This document shows positions 36,050 to 46,611 of a stretch of DNA of 64,000 nt, piece after piece. The notes below the pieces were generated by a model, which was given only the letters and a program-made list of their open reading frames with translations, did not search any database and was not told the origin of the DNA. The stretch's first letter is position 1. Each line of letters opens with the position of its first letter. Made by a program: the position numbers and the translations under genes. The stretch is from positions 9,233,338-9,297,337 of the forward strand of contig NC_088302.1 in the NCBI RefSeq assembly GCF_032854445.1, in the 5' to 3' direction. Source of the DNA: Liolophura sinensis (taxonomy: Eukaryota; Mollusca; Polyplacophora; Chitonida; Chitonidae).

Positions 36050-36055
36050 AATAAA
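36050..36055 (+). terminator. AATAAA polyadenylation signal of the TEP gene
   Basis: First canonical AATAAA on the sense strand after the TEP stop codon, 167 bases downstream. Gives a 3' UTR of about 190 nt. Confidence 0.65.
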
Positions 36056-36079
36056 GGGCTACTTTAGGGGTATCAACAA

Positions 36080-37578
36080 GTGTTCTGTGTTTGGTTTGAA
36101 AGCTTTGATATTACTGGTATTAGCTTCAGAATGAACGGAGGAACCTCGTGCAGTTATAAAGCCAAAGCCAGTTCCTCACTGACTCATCGTTTAAAGTGTC
36201 TCTCTGCACGCGCCCTGCGTGGAGGCCTGAGACTGCCGGGCTAACATTACCGTACCGGTACTATGCAGCGCCGTGAAGCAGACGGGCTTCATTGTTTGAC
36301 TGATATCTTTTCCGTGAAGAGTATTCCCGGGAGGCTTTATCTCCGATGTATGCACAGAGCTGTTTGACCTCACATTTCTCTCTCAGCTTCTATACGAATT
36401 TATTTAATTTAGTGTTTAGTGATTAACATTTTACCGCTTGGTTAATCATGAATATTAATGAAGACACACCACCTCTACCAGCGGAAATTTCTGGTCTTTC
36501 GCAAAGGCTTTCAGCTTGTACGAAGTGCTAATTGGCCAACAGTGATTATGTAAATCACCACTTCTACCAGAAAAAAACTGATGGCTTTCGACAGGGCCTG
36601 ACACCATCAGGTTATAGGGGTCTGTCGTAGAGAGAGAGTATACTATATAGCACAACTCAGCGCGATCCTTACGACTACGCACGCGATACATGTGCAGTGA
36701 GCCCATATCAAGTGGCCTGTCTAACAGATCACCGCAAGCCATAAATTATTACGTCATACACACGATTAATGTTTCACACTGTCGTCAAGGACGCTTCACT
36801 TATACATGCATTTGCCCGATTTATGCATGGGTCAGCTTTAATAATGGCGGAAACATTGTTTGCGGTATACAGTAGTACAGCATAGAGGATAACCAGACTT
36901 GTGTGGGAACCACTACACCCTGCGAGGTACCCAACAATTTAAAAACTGTTGATACGAAGAAGCAGTCAAATAAGAAAAGCTGACTTTGAAATTGGTACCT
37001 GACTGGCCAGAAAAATGTAGACTGCTGACAGGGAGACTGTGCGTATGGGCAGACAAGCCATCAGTCAAGGTCTACAGTTAGTTGTCGTCACATGCAACTG
37101 TCAAGGAGACAAACCAACTGGCAATAGCTATCTCAGCCTGGGTACATGAATGCAAAAGTTCACTTTAATGCACTTAAACATTTACTTTAACATGGATTGT
37201 ATTAAATACACAAACGAGATTTGTAATTTACAATAATTAAAACGAGACAAATGTTCCACTCTAATTGTTGTGCTTTACATACATGCAGTCGGTTACTTTC
37301 TGATATACCACCCTTGGCATTTACCAAATTTGTAATTTTGTAATTTGCAATAATTAATATGCAAAAAGGACCTCAATGATAACACATTAGCTTCGGGCTA
37401 GTGTGCTACACATGTATACAAAACCTGAGTACTTTTTGAGATACCACACCTAACCTTTATCTTAGCATTCCTTTTACTGTTATTGGACGTTGACGTCAAC
37501 GCTTGGGTTAGACCATTCTAAAACAGAAGCGAAACTACTGCCCCCGTTGAGATTACATTGCTAATATACTTGGGGAGG
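36080..37578. other. intergenic stretch, nothing recognised
   Basis: No exon, RNA gene or repeat with recognisable partners was found. Short open frames here lack splice context and similarity. Confidence 0.5.
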
Positions 37579-37930
37579 TACAGTTTGACTGGGTGTGGCG
37601 TCAGTGTACAGTACATTACTGGTTAGTCAGTATACCTGTCTCGTCATGTACAGTTTCACTGTGTGTGGCGACATTATACAGTACATTACTGGTTAGTCAG
37701 TGTACCAATCTCAGCATGCACAGTTTCACTGTGTGTGGCGACATTTTACAGTACGTTACTGGTTAGTCAGTATACCGATCTCTGCATGTATAGTGTAACT
37801 GCGTGTGGCATCATTATACAGTACATTAGTGATTAGCCACTATACCGGTCTCTGCATGCACAGTGTGACTGCGTGTGTCACTAATTTGCTTAGTCAGTAT
37901 ACCGATATCAGCATGTACAGTTTGACTGAA
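37579..37930. repeat. 70 bp tandem array, ~5 copies
   Basis: Units start at about 37579, 37649, 37719, 37789, 37859 and 37917. Each reads ACAGTTTGACTG-GTGTGGCG, then TACAGTACATTACTGGTTAG, TCAGTATACC and CTGCATGT. The fifth unit is shortened to 58 bp. Confidence 0.85.
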
Positions 37931-37984
37931 CATACCCAATGCTGTCAGACCCCGGTATCTGGTCGGGTCATACCAAAGACTTTG

Positions 37985-38245
37985 GTACTTGTTTGGCGCT
38001 CAGCACAAACAGGTTAGAGCAAGTAAACCTTGCTGCTTGACCTGACGTCAGTATAATTTGACTGAGTGGGGTCTCATGTCTGGTGTCTTCGGCATCATGT
38101 TTCAGTGGTGGCAGCACATTGTTGACCTGGACTCGCCCTGCCGGAAGAAGACACAGCATGTATGCAACCACCGAGTCCGAGTCGCCTCATTGCTGAAAAA
38201 TTATGTACGACATCAACCCCCAAGCATACATACATACACACATAC
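37985..38245 (+). repeat. SINE, second family, (ACAT)n tail
   Basis: The 3' part ends GACATCAACCCCCAAGCATAC and ATACATACACATACATACAT, matching the end of the copies at 3270 and 60908 but with ACAT instead of ACTC tail units. The middle is poorly conserved. Confidence 0.55.
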
Positions 38246-39736
38246 ATACATGATTGGTTGTTCATAGCAAAAAGACCACATTTTTTTTATTCAACAGCAT
38301 GAAAAGAATAACCAAGCTTTTCTTTAACGAACCTAAAGTGTAAACTTTAAATAGCTTGGCTTATTATAGTAACATTAAAAAACTAACATATTTTGTTGGA
38401 ATTTCATTCATATGAAATGATGACCCACGAGAGGAAGAAATTATCACTGTCTCTGGTCAAATTATATATGGGATGATTTAAGTACAGGGATATAAAACAC
38501 CCATGGCTATTACATGTCTGTATAGCGATATAAAACACGTGTGACTATCACATGTCTATATAGCGATACAAAACGTCGATGATGCCGCCAAGTAGCTGTT
38601 TCATGCAACGTGTCTTACTCTCACTTGTTCTTTCATGAGGAACTTTTGTTTTTCATTTGAAATACACCTGATAATTTTTTTATTTTGCATTTCATTAAAT
38701 TTCATGAAATTTCATTTCAAATGTTTGGGTTATAGAATGGAGCAAGCAGAAAGTACTGGCGAGTTTGAATCTGTCTGGAGCGAAACAGGCGGTGCACATG
38801 TACCACAGCGAGCCGACTCCCTATATATGCGTCCCTGGAAAAACTGGTAATAGTCCCAGTTAATGGATGGTTAAATGAAAATTGGGATGATATACCACTG
38901 GCAACTGAACATCTTAGTGATAAAAGTAATACTTTATAACATTTATTTGTTTTTAAGTATAAGAAATGAAGCTTACAATCTCGCACCAACTCGCGTAACC
39001 AGCAAGAAAAACACGATAAACTCAAAGATGTAAGTGGGTGGGGACTTCCGTGCTTTTGCTGATTAGCCAGTCAAACAGATTGAGCCCGTATTTGATAAAT
39101 GAAAATACTGACAAGTAGTATCGTGACTGAAAAGTAGGGCAAAATGATTGGCAAGGAATAATATCAAAAATAGGATATCAACTGAGATATGACCGTCTAA
39201 ACGCGACTCTTGGATATTCACATTTCAGAAAATCATTACGAATTGTTAACTGCTGATCCCACGCGGAATCTGTTTTCCATAGCATCGAAAACAATATAAT
39301 ATTATAATTGTACATTGAATAGTGCATAGGCGAAACAGTTTAGCTATCTTTTCATTTAAAGCTGATGCTTCTTCCAGGTTTTTCAGGATGGCCATAGCCA
39401 TCTTGCCCCTTTAATGTAGTATTTTGCGCATTGGCCTCTTGCATATTTGTAGTAGCTCTGTATATTTTCCTGCTACCAACTGTCCCTGCGCACCAGTTTA
39501 CCCTATAACCTGCATTTGAGCATACATTAAACACCAACAAAATCAATGTATAAGAACGCACACTCGAATGGAATATTTTTGGAACGGTTCGTCGCATGCA
39601 CGTGGTCATATAAGTAAATAAAATTACCTGAATATCTGAATATTCAAAATTACTATTTACGTTTCTTGCCCTTTTTTGTGCATTTTCAAAAGAAATAATT
39701 GAATGTTTTACGTCATGCATTTACTAAGGTTGAAAC

Positions 39737-39898
39737 ATGTGCCTGGAGTCAGCCGGGGAACGTGTGTTTATGAGATCAAAAGCGGGCTATCATGAATGGA
39801 AAGAGGAAGTGCTTTATAGGGATCCCTATATTGTCTCATTTCATAATGTCATAAGTGAAGAAGAAGGGCAACATTTGATGGATTTGTCCCAGAATCTG
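39737..39898 (+). CDS. prolyl 4-hydroxylase alpha-like exon (partial gene)
   Basis: The frame GERVFMRSKAGYHEWKEEVL then YRDPYIVSFHNVISEEE, up to DLSQNL before a GTGAGG donor, matches the exon that opens the catalytic domain of collagen prolyl 4-hydroxylase alpha subunits (K-E-E-x-x..P-x-I-V-x-x-H-x-V-I-S-x-x-E). These are ER 2-oxoglutarate dioxygenases that hydroxylate proline. An in-frame TGA at 39731-39733 means the exon must start after it; the AG at 39751-39752 is the likeliest acceptor. The next exons, which should carry the iron-binding HxD motif, were not found before 42523. Confidence 0.6.
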
Positions 39899-40129
39899 GT
39901 GAGGATAGGCCTAAGTGTTTGGCAAACTAATGAAACTAATGCTGTCTTTGTTGTTCATCTGAAACTAAAACCATCTTATGTTTGTTGAAGAAAATATATA
40001 AAGATATTACTGATAAATGTGAAAGCGTCAAAACTGCCTTCAATGAGAACACCCGATATATTTATTTGATTGCTGTTAAACAAGAATTGTTCTTTATATC
40101 ACGTTGAACCGATTTATAGGTAAAGAAAA

Positions 40130-40232
40130 CCTGAGTGCCTAGCCTGAACCATCGCTATTCGTTAGTTACCTGACAAACTCGCAGCCGCAGCAGCGATAGC
40201 CGGATTCGAACGAACGACCCCATTGGCTAAGG
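40130..40232 (-). repeat. tRNA-derived SINE fragment
   Basis: On the minus strand, CCAATGGGGTCGTTCGTTCG followed by AATCCGGCTATCGCTG carries a B-box (GTTCGAATCC). It sits directly before the 20 bp array. Confidence 0.45.
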
Positions 40233-40261
40233 GTCTGATAGTTGCAGCAAGAAAGCCTTTC

Positions 40262-40942
40262 AACCTTGTTCAGAGAAGTAGTACATTCCTCAGAGGAGTA
40301 GTGCATGGTTCAGAGAAGCAATTCATTGTTTCAAGGGAGCAGTATATTGCTCAGAGGAGCAGTACCTCGTTCAGAAGCAGTACCTCGTCCAGAGGAGCAC
40401 TACCTTGTTCAGAAAAGCAGTCCCTTGTTCACAGGAGCAGTACACTGTTCAGAGGAGCAGTACACTGTTCAGAGGAGCAGTACCTCGTTCAGAAGAGCAG
40501 TACCTCGTCCAGAGGAGCACTACCTTGTTCAGAAAAGCAGTCCCTTGTTCAGAGGAGCAGTACACTGTTCAGAGGAGCGGTACCTTGTTCAGAGGAGTAG
40601 TATTTTACTCAGAGGAACACTTAATTGTTCAGAGGAGCAGTACATTGTTTAGAGGAGCACTACTTTGCACACAGGAGGTGTACAATATTCAGAGGACAGG
40701 TACATTGCTCAGAGTAACAGTTCATTGTTTAGAGGAGCAGTACATTGTTCAGACCGAACAGTGTATTGTAACAGACGAGCACTACATTGCTCAGAGGGGC
40801 AGTACCTTGTTAAGGGGAGTAGTACATTGCTCAGAGCAGTGCCTTGTTCAGAGGAACAGTACATTGTTGAGAGGCGCAATACATTGCTCAGAGGAACAGT
40901 TCATTGTTCAAAGTAGTAGTACATTGTTGAGAGGAGCAGTGC
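40262..40942. repeat. 20 bp minisatellite with ~120 bp higher-order unit
   Basis: About 34 copies of GTTCAGAGGAGCAGTACATT. Around 40355-40570 a six-unit block (about 120 bp) is itself duplicated with the same variants in the same order (CTCGTCCAGAGGAGCAC, then TTGTTCAGAAAAGCAG). No unit contains a stop on the + strand, so open frames of up to 207 codons appear in all three frames. They are artefacts of the repeat. Confidence 0.9.
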
Positions 40943-41361
40943 AAATCCAGCTTGTGTCCTATTTCCGAAAATTTAACATCTGTTATATGCATGACTTCAA
41001 GCTTTTCCAGTGGTTAAACTGGCTTTGAAGTTAATAGAAATATGCCCTCGTTCATTTTTGTTAAAAAAAGACGTCTTCATTTGTCCGGGACACCGTGGAT
41101 AGGCTAGCCACATGGATGTTTTACGTGAGAGCCAGTAGACACTCTTCTTAGATTTGTACCGTTACAGTAGCGGTCATCTGACCTTGACACTCTCAGTATT
41201 AAAAAAAAGTACTAGTCAGTCATATTGTTACGGGAGATCGTGTCTGATATATTCAACATGGTGTTCCAGTGAGGCAGCATTATCAATATCTTGGCAGTGA
41301 AAATGGTTAAATAGAAAAGAATGTGGTACTTCCTAGCTATCCAGCGATTGAGAGCACATCG

Positions 41362-42137
41362 CATCGCGTCGTACCATGCCTTCATGTTGTAACACCGTCA
41401 CGTCATACTACAATGAATTGATGGTATGAAGACGACCCTAACCGGTTCCCCTTAATTCCTATAACACCCGTATGGCGGGCACCAACTGGGGGGTTGGGGG
41501 GGGGGGGGGGGTACTTGTACGAAATTAACATTGGCAGGATGACTATCATGCAGTCCTACTATCGCGTCGTTATCATGCGACATCGCCTCGTACCATGCCT
41601 TCATGTTGTAACACCGTCATGTCATACTACAATGAATTGATGGTATGAAGACGACCCTAACCGGTTCCCCTTAACTCCTATAACACCCGTATGGCGGGGG
41701 CCAACTGGGGGGGGGGGGTCAATTGTACGAAACGATGGAACGAAATTAACATTGGCAGGATGACTATCATGCAATCCTACTATCGCGTCGTTATCATGCG
41801 ACATCGCGTCGTACCATGCCTTCATGTTGTAACACCGTCACGTCATACTACAATGAATTGATGGTATGAAGACGACCCTAACCGGTTCACCTTAACTCCT
41901 AGAACACCCGTATGGCGAGCACCAACTCGGGGGGAGGGGGGAATTGTACGAAACGATGGAACGAAATTAACATTGGCAGGATGACTATCATACAATCCTA
42001 CTATCGCGTCGTTATCATGCGACATCGCGTCGTTCCATGCCTTCATGTTGTAACACCGTCACGTTATACTACAATGAATTGATGGTATGAAGACGACCCT
42101 AACCTTTTCCCCCTTAACTCCTATAACACCCGTATGG
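41362..42137. repeat. ~220 bp tandem array with G-runs, 3.5 copies
   Basis: Units start at about 41362, 41581, 41802 and 42023. Each reads CATCGCGTCGTACCATGCC, CTACAATGAATTGATGGTAT, CGACCCTAACCGGTTCCCC, then a poly-G tract, then GAAATTAACATTGGCAGG. The G tracts (41489-41512, about 41706-41718, 41930-41940) differ in length between copies. Confidence 0.92.
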
Positions 42138-42522
42138 CGGAAAGGCTTTCTTTAGTCAGTTCTAAGCAACAATCACCACGTCAAGTTCAGTAAAACGTAT
42201 GGTTTGTCTTCTTATAGGTGGTTACATTTCATTAACACAAAGCAAAACATGCATAAAAAATCAGCATTCTTGTGAATTTTTTACTGCGATGGATAGATAC
42301 AAATCCTTTTAAATTAGACCCAAATTGGACATCTGTAACGCTCCTTGTCATGTTTCATATTTTTGGTTTTAAATGATATCTAAATTGAACATCGACCTTC
42401 AAACATATATGATAAAATTACCATAGGGATATGCTATAACTTAAGCCTTAGCCTAACAAGAAATGGTTTCTGGAAAGATATCACAGGAAGCTTTTAACCC
42501 TTTTCTCCTCTGAAATTTCCAG

Positions 42523-42582
42523 CTAAGTGACGGTGGTGCAACGGTGTTCCCAAAAGTTGATGTTGGGATAGCACCTGTGAAG
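42523..42582 (+). CDS. prolyl 4-hydroxylase alpha-like exon (partial gene)
   Basis: A TTTCCAG acceptor, 20 codons LSDGGATVFPKVDVGIAPVK, then a GTGAGA donor, phase 0 on both sides. This matches in sequence and boundaries the P4HA exon normally reading SDV-AGGATVFPEVG..V-P-K. It is the catalytic-domain exon just before the one that carries the second iron-binding His and the 2-oxoglutarate-binding Lys. Neither the preceding HxD exon nor the following exon is visible. The gene is either incomplete in this assembly, a pseudogene, or has distant exons I failed to see. Confidence 0.65.
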
Positions 42583-43673
42583 GTGAGAAGAGTGTAGTTG
42601 CGGAATGTAACTCTGAAATCGAGCAACACCAAGTGTTGCATGAGTTACAAGGCATAACTATTCCTTATGTGTCGGACCGATGGTAAGCCACATTTACCGC
42701 ATCTTCACATTCGCATTAAATCTTTGCTAGCGTAAACCGATGTCAACCGAGTGGTCTCCATAATCAACTAACCTGTTCAGAGTCTCGCCGAACCAAAACC
42801 GACCCATGACAACCGCACAATTTCATAAAATAAATGCATTTTCAGACACTACACCCACTGTTGCCGTAAGCCGTCTGTCACCATTTTGATCACTTGCGAG
42901 ATTGAAGCGATTAGCGCAGTCTGAAGACTGGGGGAGTGAACCAGCCAAATGGGATGATGTATTATCTCCTTTGAACTACCTTATTTTTTTCTGCACTCAC
43001 ATCGATCACGTGACTTGTATGTACGCCTGTCAGAACGAGACGGTCGATTTTAGAGTTACATTCCGCAATTAAGACAAGCGAAAAGGCGGATTTTATCAGG
43101 ATTACATCACCGAAACAGTACTCAGCCAAAATGAACCGTTTCCACATCGTTGGAAATATTGTGGCTTTTAGTTGTTATCAACGGGCCAGTATTATAGGCG
43201 TAAACAGCCAAGTCCAATATATTTTAAAGCGCTTACTGCGCACTAATACATATATGTTAAAAAGACATGTTTGCCCATATTCTTCCGCCAGGTACCGGTA
43301 CTACAAAAGACAACTCTGGTACCGAAATGAAGATTTTTCGATAAAGATAGGAGCTTTCCTGACAAGAGTTGAACATTGCTAGAACTGAAGCCGCTATATT
43401 TTAGAAAATTACTCCAAACTTATACTCAGAGAACTGGACAGTTGTTGTAGGTGATAATTCTATGCAACTTTACACAATTGTTATTTAGTAAAAGCAATTT
43501 ATACACTAGACACGTTTGACCTTTGAATCCAAGCGACACAACTGTACCTTTTTACACTTGATAGCCGCCTTACCACTAATGTCGTCGCGCGGAACTGTAA
43601 ATATCCTTGTCTATAAAACTGCGCCTACTGCAGTCATGGAATGCACACTATAAATACAGTATCAAGTATCAGC
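42583..43673. other. gap between P4HA-like exon and membrane-protein gene
   Basis: I looked for the expected next P4HA exon (FWYN..GDYxTRHAACPV-type) on the + strand and did not find it. An 83-codon open frame at 43131-43382 has no recognisable similarity. Confidence 0.45.
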
Positions 43674-43742
43674 AGAGACAAAGGTTGCGACAGAGTTTTT
43701 ATTTATTCTGACATCATCTTCTCAAAGTGATCCCAGTGACCT
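43674..43742. repeat. dispersed repeat shared with 33465-33538
   Basis: GAGACAAAGGTTGCGACAG, TTATTCTGACATCATCTTCT and AGTGATCCCAGTGACC match the copy in TEP intron 32. It overlaps the probable 3' end of the minus-strand membrane-protein gene. Confidence 0.6.
43698..43707 (-). terminator. AATAAATAAA polyadenylation signal of the membrane-protein gene
   Basis: Overlapping AATAAA signals on the minus strand about 215 bases after the stop codon at 43920-43922. Confidence 0.5.
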
Positions 43743-43919
43743 TTTGTCTTTCTTTCCCTTGAGATGATTGGTTCTCCGCAAACATGTGATGGTACACACA
43801 AACAATCCAGTAAAACAGTCTGCACATTTGTACAACAGTTTGACTTCACTAGTTGGATTCAGAGTGATATGATCCCATGATCCCAAACAGTATGGCGCCA
43901 ATATGGTCAGGCAGTCTGC

Positions 43920-46428
43920 TTAAGGGATATACCCTGGTGGTGGGTACATTTCCTGGGGTTGGTTGTAGCCGGGCTGGTTGTTGCCGGGATGGACAGTCAC
44001 CGTTGCTGGCGCGGGATATACAGGTTGCGGGGCGCCAGGGTACTGCTGCTGGTTACCACCGGGATATTGCTGAGAAGTCGCTGTACACATAAAACAGTAC
44101 TGAATTAGGAGCTATGTCGAAGACAATATACAGTCTTGCATATTGCCCAAAAGCATATAAAATCAGTAGCGAGAAAAGCATGAAGCTTTACGTGTTTTGC
44201 ATGTAGAATACCTCTCCCGGAAGCTTGTTTTTGAGGTTCATCTGATGAAAAGGTCGGTGGTTTCACTCCAGGCTCCTTGGTTTCCTCCACTCACATAACT
44301 GAGCGCCGACATATACCTTTGAGCATGACGTCAACATCAATCAAATAAATAAATAAATACACTGATACTTCACCACTTTTGGTTCGACGTTATAGACGAC
44401 GACAGTGGCTGACTAAAAACAGAATCAATGCGTCGATACAGACGTATGGCAAGGTCGATTAAGCACGAACCAAACGACAAAACAAAGAAGCTGTTGTTGT
44501 TTGTATGTACAGCAGGTGCTTATAATGAATAACTATGTTTCCCTTTAGGTGAGACTGCAAATGGCTGCGTTCAAACATTGCCTTGGTCTTTGGCCAGGGG
44601 CTGTATACCCATCCACTTGAATTAGATATGAACAATGGCAATCAAAGCGCAACTTAGATACATATTTTGTTTCTGACAGCTGATACATGTATTCTAGCAT
44701 TGTACACGATTTAAATACTGATTTCACTCAGTCGCGTAGAACATACATTGCTGAAAACTACTGACTGCTTCTCTTTGCATGATTCCATCCTATTTTCGTA
44801 CTTTATAGACTTTCTTAGTTCTTCGGTGGAATGTGTTATACGTCGTTTTGGCAATTGGCCTTGCGATTATTGACCTGGATCCGTCCTTAATGGTTGACGG
44901 CAGGTATACGAATGTCTCTTTCGACGCATAGACTCACACCATCTATGAGGTATGGCGAACTATCCACAATAACTGCAGAGGACAAACAATCCGTACATAT
45001 TTTCACTTACTTGTGGTCACCACAGTTACTGACGAAGGCTGCACTTTCTTCGCTGCTTTTGGGGCGGTTCTGCTCTTGGGACCGCTTCCTGTCAGGCACG
45101 TGATCCCGAGTTTCTCCGCGAAGTACCATAGGAGGGCGAAAGCAATGAGTCCCACGAGGAACAGAGACGCCCCAACAGCTATGCCTATAATCGCTTCCGT
45201 CCTGCGAACGAAGTAGTTTAACATCGGTATAACATCACATACCAAGTTGGTCTCAATGTATACTTTCTTGTATACAGTGATGAAGACACCAAGGAGCGAA
45301 CCAACCACTCGGCTTACTTCTTAATGCTGAGAGCCACGACATAGTAATGGGACTGCATCGCCCTCCCAAATCCCCGAAGAAATCAGTCTAAGTGGGGTAT
45401 ACATTGTTCTCTTATCTTCTAAATTTATTTATTTATTTATTTATTTGATTGGTGTTTTGCGCCGTACTCAAAGCGTGTTTCACTTATAGCACGGCGGACA
45501 GCATTATGGTGGGAGGAAACCGCGCACAGCCCGGGGGAAACTCCTGGCCATCCGCAGGATGCGGCAAGACCGTTCTCTTCTATAATACGTCACTGTATTT
45601 ACATAGTTCACGGTATTTATATAGTTCTGTAATACTTCATTGTATTTATATAGTTCTGTAATACGTCTCTGTATTTATATAGTTCTGTAATACGTCTCTG
45701 TATTTATATAGTTCTGTAATACGTCACTGTATTTGTTTAGTTCTGTAGTACATCACGGTATTTATATAGTTCTGTAATACTTCACTGTATTTATATAGTT
45801 TTCTAATACGTCTCTGTATTTATGTAGTTCTGTTATATGTCACTGTATTTGTTTAGTTGAGCTGATAAAGCTAAGAATTAGTACACCAGCACTGTAGCAT
45901 ACAACAAAAAAGGATGTGTTTTTCACAGATTGAAACCTATAAGTCTACTTGTTTAGACAGGGAATGGTTCACCTGTTGAAGTAGTATGCTCATGATTAGC
46001 TCTGAGATCGGTTGGCCATTTTCCCAGCATAGCTTTGTGATAAGACTTTAGATGTATTAATCGCCTGACTGTACCGTTTCGAATGCTTTTCCTGGAGGCT
46101 ATATGCTCATTCATGCGCCAGTATGTATAAAAAAGTTCATATTCTTACGTTTCATACGCATGTCGTGGAAGGGTAAAAGTTGTGTTTTGGATAACAATGA
46201 GACAGCTGCTCATGTTATAATGTGAGTCATATTGATATGGAGCAGTCAAGTCCAGGGAATGTTAATTTTAAAGTTATCAGAGAAAGTTTTGTATGAATCA
46301 CTATACAGCTGAATTAGGAACTATTTTATATCTGAGGCAGAAAAAGTGAGCGACCTAAACCGGCCAAAGTGACTATATTTTGATATTGTCATTGTAATTT
46401 TAGCTGTATACAAGAAGGGAATGGGGGG

Positions 46429-46484
<56 letters not shown>

Positions 46485-46611
46485 ACGCACATTAACTCGT
46501 AATGATATATACAAACGTACTGTAATCACATAAACGAGGGAAATGATACTCACGATAGGGTTGACAGAGAGTTAACGGCTTGATTATATTGATGGGTAAA
46601 CCCAAACACAC
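43920..46611 (-). CDS. small single-pass membrane protein with Pro/Gln/Tyr-rich PPxY tail (3' three exons)
   Basis: Three minus-strand exons join with matching phases: 46611-46554 (VFGFTHQYNQAVNSLSTL), 45201-45011 and 44080-43920. The middle exon starts STEAIIGIAVGASLFLVGLI and continues AFALLWYFAEK, a clear transmembrane helix, followed by ITCLTGSGPKSRTAPKAAKK and a Ser/Thr-rich linker. The last exon is a cytosolic tail (SQQYPGGNQQQYPGAPQPVY, later NNQPGYNQPQEMYPPPGYIP) ending in stop TAA. PPGY fits the PPxY motif that binds WW domains such as those of Nedd4-type ligases. The architecture recalls shisa/CYYR1/WBP1-like proteins, but the N-terminal part (signal peptide, probably Cys-rich) lies upstream and was not found, so no family is claimed. 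Confidence 0.7.
44250..44359 (+). repeat. SINE family 1, diverged 3' fragment
   Basis: GGCTCCTTGGTTTCCTCCAC, then TGACGTCAACATCAATCAAA and AAATAAATAAAT. In the last intron of the membrane-protein gene. Confidence 0.6.
44628..44935 (+). repeat. dispersed repeat shared with 30202-30905
   Basis: The uninterrupted copy of the repeat described at 30202. Lies in an intron of the minus-strand membrane-protein gene, ending about 75 bases from exon 45011-45201. Confidence 0.65.
45420..45572 (-). repeat. SINE family 1 copy
   Basis: (TTTA)n, GATTGGTGTTTTGCGCCGTAC, CGGCGGACAGCATTATGGTG and GGCCATCCGCAGGATGCGG. It stops abruptly where the 29 bp array begins. Confidence 0.85.
45578..45865. repeat. 29 bp tandem array, ~10 copies
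   Basis: Units of TAATACGTCTCTGTATTTAT followed by ATAGTTCTG, with small variants (GTCACTG, TTCACTG, GTTTAG for ATATAG). It adjoins the truncated end of a SINE, so the array may have grown at that junction. Confidence 0.88.
46430..46490. repeat. (CA)n microsatellite
   Basis: An uninterrupted CA run of about 24 units to 46478, then imperfect units to 46490. About 65 bases from the exon 46554-46611 donor. Confidence 0.95.

Noticed and set aside
38735..38847. Possible + strand exon between AG 38734 and GT 38848 upstream of the P4HA-like exon
   Set aside because: Splice sites are plausible, but the translated frames do not resemble any P4HA region and phases cannot be tied to the next exon.
40405..41028. 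207-codon + strand open frame
   Set aside because: Lies almost wholly in the 20 bp minisatellite, which is open in all three frames; not a gene.
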